A program made the translations under genes and the position numbers. DNA of 64,000 nucleotides from Zanthoxylum bungeanum. Its lineage: Eukaryota > Streptophyta > Magnoliopsida > Sapindales > Rutaceae. Shown here piece by piece: positions 58,203 to 64,000 of the stretch. Under the pieces are notes generated by a model, which was not told the origin of the DNA, did no database searches, and saw only the letters and a list, made by a program, of their open reading frames with translations. Where the stretch lies: the NCBI GenBank assembly GCA_019454045.1, contig SKCR01023813.1, positions 248,001 to 312,000 of the forward strand, written 5' to 3'. The first letter of the stretch is position 1, and the number at the start of each line of letters is the position of its first letter.

Positions 58203-60028
58203 TGATGAGTGGTAATTATATCACTATTTCCCACTCTTTTAACCTAATATTTTGTATAGTTTCTCGATTTTTATGAACGTTTTGATGTGTTTTTGTTTAT
58301 TTTGCAAATAAAAATAATATTGGGACTTAATGGAATCAATTCAGGGCTAAAAAGATGAAATTCGGAGGAAAAAAAGGTCAAAAATGAAAATTTACTGTAA
58401 GCGTCACGAAGTGCAATCATAAATTTCAATTTTGTGCAAGTTTGGTATTTTGACCATAACTTTTTCATCCGATATCTGATTGAGCTGATTCAAGTTTCAG
58501 ATTAAAGAAGACTAAAAAATATACAAATTTGAAATTTTAAATATTTTCTAATTCCGAAGTTTTCAAGACCGAAATTAACGAATAATCCAATGTGTTTTGT
58601 GTAATTACTAAAGTCATTATCAAAAAATAAAAAAATGGAAAATGACAATTTACAATTGTCAAACTTCCACAAAACATGCTTGCATGTTTGGTGGAGTGTT
58701 TTGTGGAGTGTCTTGTGGCATGTTTGGTGGAGCAATTGGTGGATAAATTGGTGGAAGCCTTTAGATTTTCCTATAAATACCAAACCATTTCATTTGTAAT
58801 TTTCATGCTTTCCTTAGGTTTTTGTAAGGAATTTAAGGATTGCATCTTGTTTGTATTTACTTTCAGTATTTAATTTATGCATTTTTATTTTCAGTAATAG
58901 TAGTAGTTTATTTTCTTTTATGTTTTTTAGTTAATTTTTCGCTGGGGGAATGGTGAAGTTTTTATTATTTTAGTTTAGATTAATCTCCCTTAATTATAAT
59001 ATGGAAATTATAATTTAACATAAAAGGTTATACCGCCTTAATGGCTGGTTATATTTATTTGACATAATATGACACCGCCTATATGGCCGGTCTTTATGTG
59101 ATAGATGATTACCGCCTATATGGCTGGTTTATGGACAAATAATAATACCGCCTTTATGGTCGGTCGAACTTAATTAAAATATGACTTAATGAGGATACCA
59201 CCTATATGGCTGGTTGGTAATATCACTGATAAATTCTATATTATAGTAAGAGAGATTTCTAAATTACAAATAGTAAAGGTGGATCCCCAACCCCCAGCAT
59301 TTTATTTTTATTATAGGGAAGTGATGAAACACAATATTAACATGCTTAATAATTGATTTAATTATATTATGGGTAATTCTTTAGTTTGTTTCTTAAGTCT
59401 TAAGCTTAATGCTTCTTGTTAACTGGATATTAATAAGATTGATTTGGTAAACTTAAAATAAACTTGACGAAGGAATTTTAGGTTTCAGCCTTAGATTTAA
59501 TAGCCCACGATCTTCCTTGAGGATAGATAACCATTTAATAGATTTCCTTACAGGATAGACATATACCTGTCGGGCGGGGGTAGCCACTTTTGGAACTTGA
59601 ACTTAATGAATTCAGGTAACTTGGTTAACATAGACATATGATTAATTGGGTTATTTGGGTATTTGCGTCTGACCATCGACATAAGCTTTTACATATCTTC
59701 GTGTTCCAGGTTAGCAAACTGACTTATTACACATATATAAGAGAATCAATTCATCTTTAGGATAATATTGTGTGGAATCACAACCCTAGATCTTTGTGGC
59801 TTTTATTTATTTTTCTTAGTATTTTCTTTTGTTTATTTTATTTAAGGAAATCCACATTCAAGCAACCAAAAGCAATCAGTCTATTCTCCCTTAATTAGAT
59901 ACTTGTAAATAAATAGTATCAATAATTAATAACAACAATAGGAATTAAGTCAGCGTGGGATCGATATTTTTATACTACTTAAACGATATGTGCGCTATCG
60001 TTATACGCGTGTGATTACGCACCGGTCA
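58203..60028 (+). repeat. Athila-type LTR (1826 bp) shared by two internal regions
   Basis: Starts TGATGAGTGG after a polypurine tract and ends ACCGGTCA before a PBS, so it has a 3'-type junction on its left and a 5'-type junction on its right. It contains five ACCGCC-type hairpin units (59032-59214). Confidence 0.88.
59032..59214 (+). repeat. Five ACCGCC...GGCNGGT hairpin units in Athila LTR
   Basis: Units start at 59032, 59074, 59111, 59147 and 59197. Each is about 18 bp, ACCGCC-TATAT-GGC-T/C-GGT, and can fold as two 3-bp stems with a one-base bulge. Three diverged copies occur in the A LTR (7430-7575, minus strand). Confidence 0.75.
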
Positions 60029-60034
60029 AGTTTT

Positions 60035-60052
60035 TGGCGCCGTTGCCGGGGA
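60035..60052 (+). promoter_or_regulatory. Primer binding site of element F
   Basis: TGGCGCCGTTGCCGGGGA lies six bases after the LTR end, the standard Athila-type PBS. It is the best-preserved copy in the window. Confidence 0.9.
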
Positions 60053-60162
60053 CTTATTTTTCTTGAGTTATTAATTTCGAAGCTATCTAATTTACTTGTA
60101 TTTAATTTTATTTATTTTTATTTGTAATTTTTATTTCTTTCTTTTATTTTTTAGGTGGTTGA

Positions 60163-61299
60163 AAAATTGAACACTATTGGGAGATAGAAAGATTACGAGC
60201 TTTACTAGAATAAGATACGCCCCAATTCAGGGAGCAACAATTCGGTTTTCTGAGGCCTGTTGTCCAGCCCAACAATTATCACTGGATATCAGAACCAAGC
60301 AATATTACATTTGCTCAACAGAACGTAATGGGGAGATGTGAGATATGTGATGGTAACCACCCTAGCGATCAATGCATTTACATTTCAAAGTGGCAGAATT
60401 ATCAGAATCATTCAATGTACGAAGAACTATCATATTTCACTGAACCTTATTCTCCATCTTATCCACCATCCACCTACGATCTTCATCAAGAACCAGAACC
60501 ATCAGAGGAAGATCAGATGATTTACATGCTCAAAGATTGGCTCGAGGAACGGGAAGCTCAAATTGATGCACAATTTCAGAGACAAGCAGAATCTATACAG
60601 AGAATGATAGATCAAGCGAGATAATTAACAGAAAACCAGAGCTACATACCTCAAGGAGCATTTTCAGATGACACTGAGGAAGCCTTCGAGTACCAAGCAT
60701 TTCATGATGACACTTTAGCAGAGGAATAAGCTGAGCAGTATCAAGAACTAGAGGTATCAGTTCAGGAGCCCGCACCAGTAAAGTCTTGATTTGATTTTTA
60801 TTACTCTTCTGACTCTGACGATGATGAATAAGCAGAGCTGTTTGTACCAACAAAAATTGAGGATGAAACTATGTATCATCAAAATGAAGATCTTGGAGGT
60901 TGCATCGCACAAATGTTTGAGGAAGATCTACCTGAACCAATCATTTCAGTCATATCAGAGGATGAAGACCTAAAATCAGACATATCTTTACATCCTCAGG
61001 TTGACACTTATGGGGCATGCATTTCACAGATAACAGACGAAGAGCTGAATGAGGAAATTTTAAAATACATATGTGAAGAAAAGGTGGAGCAAGAAGTAGA
61101 GAAAATTGAGGAGAAAAAGTCTGACCATATTAAAGATCTCGGACATTCAAGAGAAACTTCACTGTTTTGGGGAGTACAAATCAAAGATATCACCCAGAAG
61201 CTTGACAGAATGGAACTTCCATTTCAAGTCAAGCACCATACGAGACCTCCTGATTTTCTTTCTTTCTTTTTAAGAACCACTGGAGCGACAAAGTTTTAA
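60163..61299 (+). pseudogene. gag: Gag-like ORF of element F (zinc knuckle plus acidic region)
   Basis: One reading frame of 379 codons, including the final stop, is interrupted by five stops (60211, 60622, 60727, 60787, 60829). It has a zinc-knuckle-like CEICDGNHPSDQC near 60336-60376, a coiled-coil stretch (LKDWLEEREAQIDAQFQRQA) and a long acidic part (EEILKYICEEKVEQEVEKIE). The capsid domain of A's gag is not recognisable. Frame conservation across the stops suggests that it was coding when last mobile. A start codon could not be identified because the first Met is internal. It may have supplied a nucleic-acid-binding function, but this is inference. Confidence 0.65.
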
Positions 61300-61957
61300 A
61301 AGGTGGCACAAGCGCTGGATGAGACAAAATTCTTTTTGCCACTTTATCGTTGGAAGAGACTCTTCAAAAGCAACGCTCACGGGATCGTCTTTAATCGGAC
61401 ATCCAAAACCACGATGAAACCTTATTGACAGATGGATTTCAGTCACGTCTGGCTGAAGACGGAAAATTTAGCTCTAGCAGGGAGGCAACCCATGCAATTT
61501 TGTTGTAATTTTTGTTTTCATATTTTGTGTATACATGTTGTAGATTTTTTAATTTTGTGTGTTATTTTTGTAGGGAAAGGCACAAATGGAGCATTTAAGG
61601 AGGAATGATGTTTGGCAATCACAAAGATGAGATTTAATTCATTTGTGATGGCTGAGTAAAGAATAAATTCTTGAGACGCATCCTTAAGAATTTATACTAA
61701 GCTAGTGGCGTATTGCGTACACAATTCCGTTGCCTTAATAATTGCTTTGATTTGCTTTTCTGTTTTTATTTCCTTTATTTTCGCCGACAAGATCTAAACT
61801 TTTTGACTTTTCACGATTTATTTTAACGTTCATCTAATAATTGTCATTTGGCAGGTACTAGTGCTACTATTACTCACCCATTTTCAGGTTCTATAAATTC
61901 ACCTCTACATTTCTCTCTTCGACACATCCAGATATACATCCAAATAAGAGAGAGAAA
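61300..61957 (+). other. Spacer between gag-like ORF and LOG copy
   Basis: No ORF. It holds the post-pol landmark seen also in Athila A. From about 61850 there is a CT-rich stretch (CTCTACATTTCTCTCTTCG) and AAATAAGAGAGAGAAA just before the ATG, which looks like a plant 5' UTR captured with the gene. Confidence 0.6.
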
Positions 61958-62581
61958 ATGGAAGCAACTTCACAGCAGCGAGTCAAGCAAATTTGTGTTT
62001 TCTGTGGATCCAACTCTGGTACCAGAGTTCATTAAGGCTGCAAAGGAATTGAGAGAGTCATAGCAGAATGAAATATGCACCTAGTATATGGCGGTGGCAA
62101 TCTTGGATTGATCAGAAGCATTTCAAAAGCCGTTCAGGAGGGTGGCGGTCAAGTTTTGGGAATCATTCCAAAAACTTTGGCAGACGAACACATAATCGGA
62201 AAAACAAATTGAGATGAACGCATTGTCTCGGGGATGTCTGAACAACTCCTTGAAATGGTCAATACTGCTGATGCGTTTATTGCTTTACCAGGTGGGCTCA
62301 GAACGTTTGAAGAAATATTCACAGTGGCATCATGGGCGCACTTGAACATTCATCGGAAGCTCATTGGATTACTCAACATTGATCATTTTTTCGATTTTCT
62401 GTTTGTATTTCTTGCGGAAGCCAAAAGACATGAGTTCGTCACAAAATCAGTACAAGATATTTTCCTGACTGAAACAAAGGCCGAAGATTTAATTGACCAA
62501 ATCCTAGCATTTGAACCAAAAATCGATCCCATTCTTTCCAAGTTAAACTGGTCAGATAGCGATCGTGGAAAAAAAGCGTAA
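61958..62581 (+). pseudogene. LOG: Processed LONELY GUY (LOG) cytokinin riboside 5'-monophosphate phosphoribohydrolase copy
   Basis: LOG enzymes release active cytokinin bases from their riboside monophosphates in cytosol and nucleus. The frame of 207 codons fits the family (about 200-220) and has no intron, whereas plant LOG genes have several. Family signatures are visible: QICVFCGSNSG at the N-terminus, LVYGGGNLGL (42-51), VLGIIPKTL, then ADAFIALPGGLRTFEE (104-119) and WAHLNIHRKLIGLLN. Defects: stops at codons 26, 38 and 85; the conserved PGG-x-GT-x-x-E motif reads PGGLRTFEE, with Arg replacing Gly; and the conserved Arg-Lys pair before it reads QL. It cannot make an active full-length enzyme. 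It sits between Athila-type landmarks, in the place where an env-like ORF can occur. Confidence 0.92.
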
Positions 62582-63160
62582 ATTGGACATAGATCTTAAT
62601 CGGTAATTTTTTTGTAGAATTTTAGCTAACCATGTATTATCTTCTAAACTATTCTTCTACTTTTTCAGACATTGGGGACAATGTCTCATTTAGGTTTGGG
62701 GGAGGGGAATAATTAATAGTATCTTGTTTTTATTGTGTTATTTTTAGTCCAATTTTTTTTTTCGAAAAATACAAAAAAATTGAAAAATTTTACAAAAATT
62801 AAAAAAAATATTTGTGTTTTTATTTTTTTTAACTTGATTAATAAGGTGAAATTAGTGAGAGATAGCTGTGTAAGGAATTTCCACTCCTGAGACGTATCTC
62901 AACCTATTTCGGAACAAGTTAATTTTTGTTTATTTCCTTTTGAATTATTTAATTTGTGAATTCTCCATAATACTGACTAAAATGGATCTTCATATGCTCA
63001 GTTGACATGTATTATCAACATACATGGTAACATACAGACATGAGAAGTAATTGATGAGTTTGTAATATTCAGTGCTCTAGTTTAATTGGAGGAAGCATCT
63101 AAAAAAGCGATGGGAAAAAAAAGAAAAAAAGAAAAAAATGTGTATAAAAAAAACGTCTGA
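62582..63160 (+). other. 3' non-coding part of element F
   Basis: Contains CATTGGGGACAATG (62671-62684) and GGTTTGGGGGAGG (62694-62706), which look like Athila landmarks following the last ORF. The rest is A/T-rich homopolymer-laden sequence with no gene. Confidence 0.6.
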
Positions 63161-63390
63161 GATCCGAGTTATTAAGTCTGTAGGGGTGTCTTAACACCTA
63201 GTGCCCTAAAACCAACTGGTTTGGGAGTCACTGGCCCAAAGCTCGTTACATGGATCGAAGATGTTGCCAAAAAAAATATATATATCTGAAGTATGAGTAA
63301 TTAAGTCCGTAGGGGTGTCTTAACATCTAGTGCCATAAAGCCAACTGGTTTGGGAGTCACTGACCCAAAGCTCGCTACATAGATGAAAGA
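63161..63390 (+). repeat. Tandem duplication of about 125 bp in element F
   Basis: Two copies of a segment containing GTAGGGGTGTCTTAACA, CCAACTGGTTTGGGAGTCAC and CCCAAAGCTCG start at about 63165 and 63289. They differ at about one base in ten, so the duplication is not recent. Confidence 0.85.
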
Positions 63391-63664
63391 TATTGTATAT
63401 AAATAAAAAAATCAAAAAAATAAAAAAAAAATCAAAAATCAAAGAAAAAAATCAGGAAAAATTATTTCATTGCTACAAACGGTGTGAATTCTGATAAAAT
63501 TTTAGGACAAAAATATTTCTCTCTTTTCAACTACTCTTGTGACTATTGTGGGAAAAATGAGTTGATTAATATTTTGTTGGTTGTGTATATGAAGAATGGT
63601 AAAAATAATCGGAGAATTTACTTATTCGGTAATTTAGAAAGAAAGAAAACAACTATTAACTTGG

Positions 63665-63998
63665 AGTAAAAATTTCACATGTTTAATCACTAACTTCTTT
63701 ATTCTTTATTCTCTTTTCTCTTTTCTCTTGTTTTTTTTTTTTTTTTTTGCTTTTGTGTGCATTAGTTTCTCTATCTTTTTACTTTTATCAAACGTTTGTG
63801 GGTATCGTTGCTGTAAACCTTCACGAGACTACAACTCGTCCACTAGGGACACCTATGGGTTTAAAGGCTTGTTGCATATGCTAAATGCAACTGTGATCCC
63901 TACGAAAGTGGCTTAACTTAATTTTATTTTAAAGATGTTTATGTTATTTTATTTTATTGTTTTGCTCGAGGACTAGCAAAATGTTAGGTTTGGGGGTG
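63665..63998 (+). mobile_element. 3' internal end and polypurine tract of element F
   Basis: Homologous to 57893-58202. TTAGGTTTGGGGGTG (63984-63998) is the polypurine tract, and the last two bases of the window (TG) fit the first bases of the next LTR. Confidence 0.85.
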
Positions 63999-64000
63999 TG

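Larger units (their letters stand above)
60029..63998 (+). mobile_element. Athila-type element F internal region with captured LOG gene
   Basis: Bounded by the LTR on the left and a polypurine tract on the right; bases 63999-64000 fit the start of the next LTR. In order: PBS, a gag-like ORF with stops, the AGCAGGGAGGCAACCCATG landmark (61482-61500), a processed LOG copy, the CATTGGGGACAATG block (62671-62684), a tandem duplication and the 3' end. Capsid, protease, RT, RNase H and integrase are missing. At about 4 kb internal it is a non-autonomous derivative. Confidence 0.85.

Noticed and set aside
61008..61193. Minus-strand Ser-rich ORF in element F
   Set aside because: It is a shadow of the acidic gag-like frame on the plus strand.

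Overview
This is plant nuclear DNA, most likely from a eudicot. It holds two intron-containing plant genes with eudicot-like products, embedded in about 55 kb of nested Ty3/gypsy and Ty1/copia LTR retrotransposons and hAT elements. No organelle, rRNA or tRNA genes were seen. I cannot name the species.

Layout. (1) 1-30851 is a transposon nest. The substrate is an old minus-strand gypsy element (B, right LTR 30385-30851). It has been split by an Athila-type gypsy element (A, 1-8478, itself carrying a hAT MITE at 2608-3224), a 4.2-kb hAT element with a broken transposase (8936-13135), a 9.5-kb coding-free copia-like LARD (H, 14330-23833), a deleted copia element (C, 24780-29471) and a second MITE (29585-30140). 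Target-site duplications (TSDs) support most of these joins. (2) 31760-38495 is a young minus-strand non-autonomous gypsy element (D) with near-identical 755-bp LTRs, TSD CACAT, an intact 771-codon gag-protease ORF, no reverse transcriptase (RT) or integrase, a three-unit higher-order minisatellite and an antisense ORF. (3) 39674-48561 is the gene island. A Rab1-type GTPase gene (RABD2, plus, 8 exons, 203 aa, with a SINE in intron 1) and an RGG-repeat hyaluronan/mRNA-binding-type gene (RGGA-like, minus, 7 exons, 359 aa, nested MITEs in intron 4) converge on a PPR relic. (4) 49385-56653 holds copia debris, a 2.8-kb solo LTR (TSD ATTAT) and a decayed relative of D in the opposite orientation (J). 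(5) 56654-64000 is an Athila-type complex: an inverted LTR fragment carrying a MITE, a 3' internal end, a full LTR, and an internal region that has lost pol and carries a processed copy of a LONELY GUY (LOG) cytokinin-activating enzyme gene. The window ends 2 bases into what looks like the next LTR.

The two host genes act in unrelated processes (ER-Golgi traffic and RNA binding). The most unusual observations are the LOG transduction, a four-copy stem-loop series with a conserved loop and a compensatory stem change in the leaders of the copia-like elements C and H, and the recent gag-protease-only element D. All calls come from reading the sequence; no database search was run.
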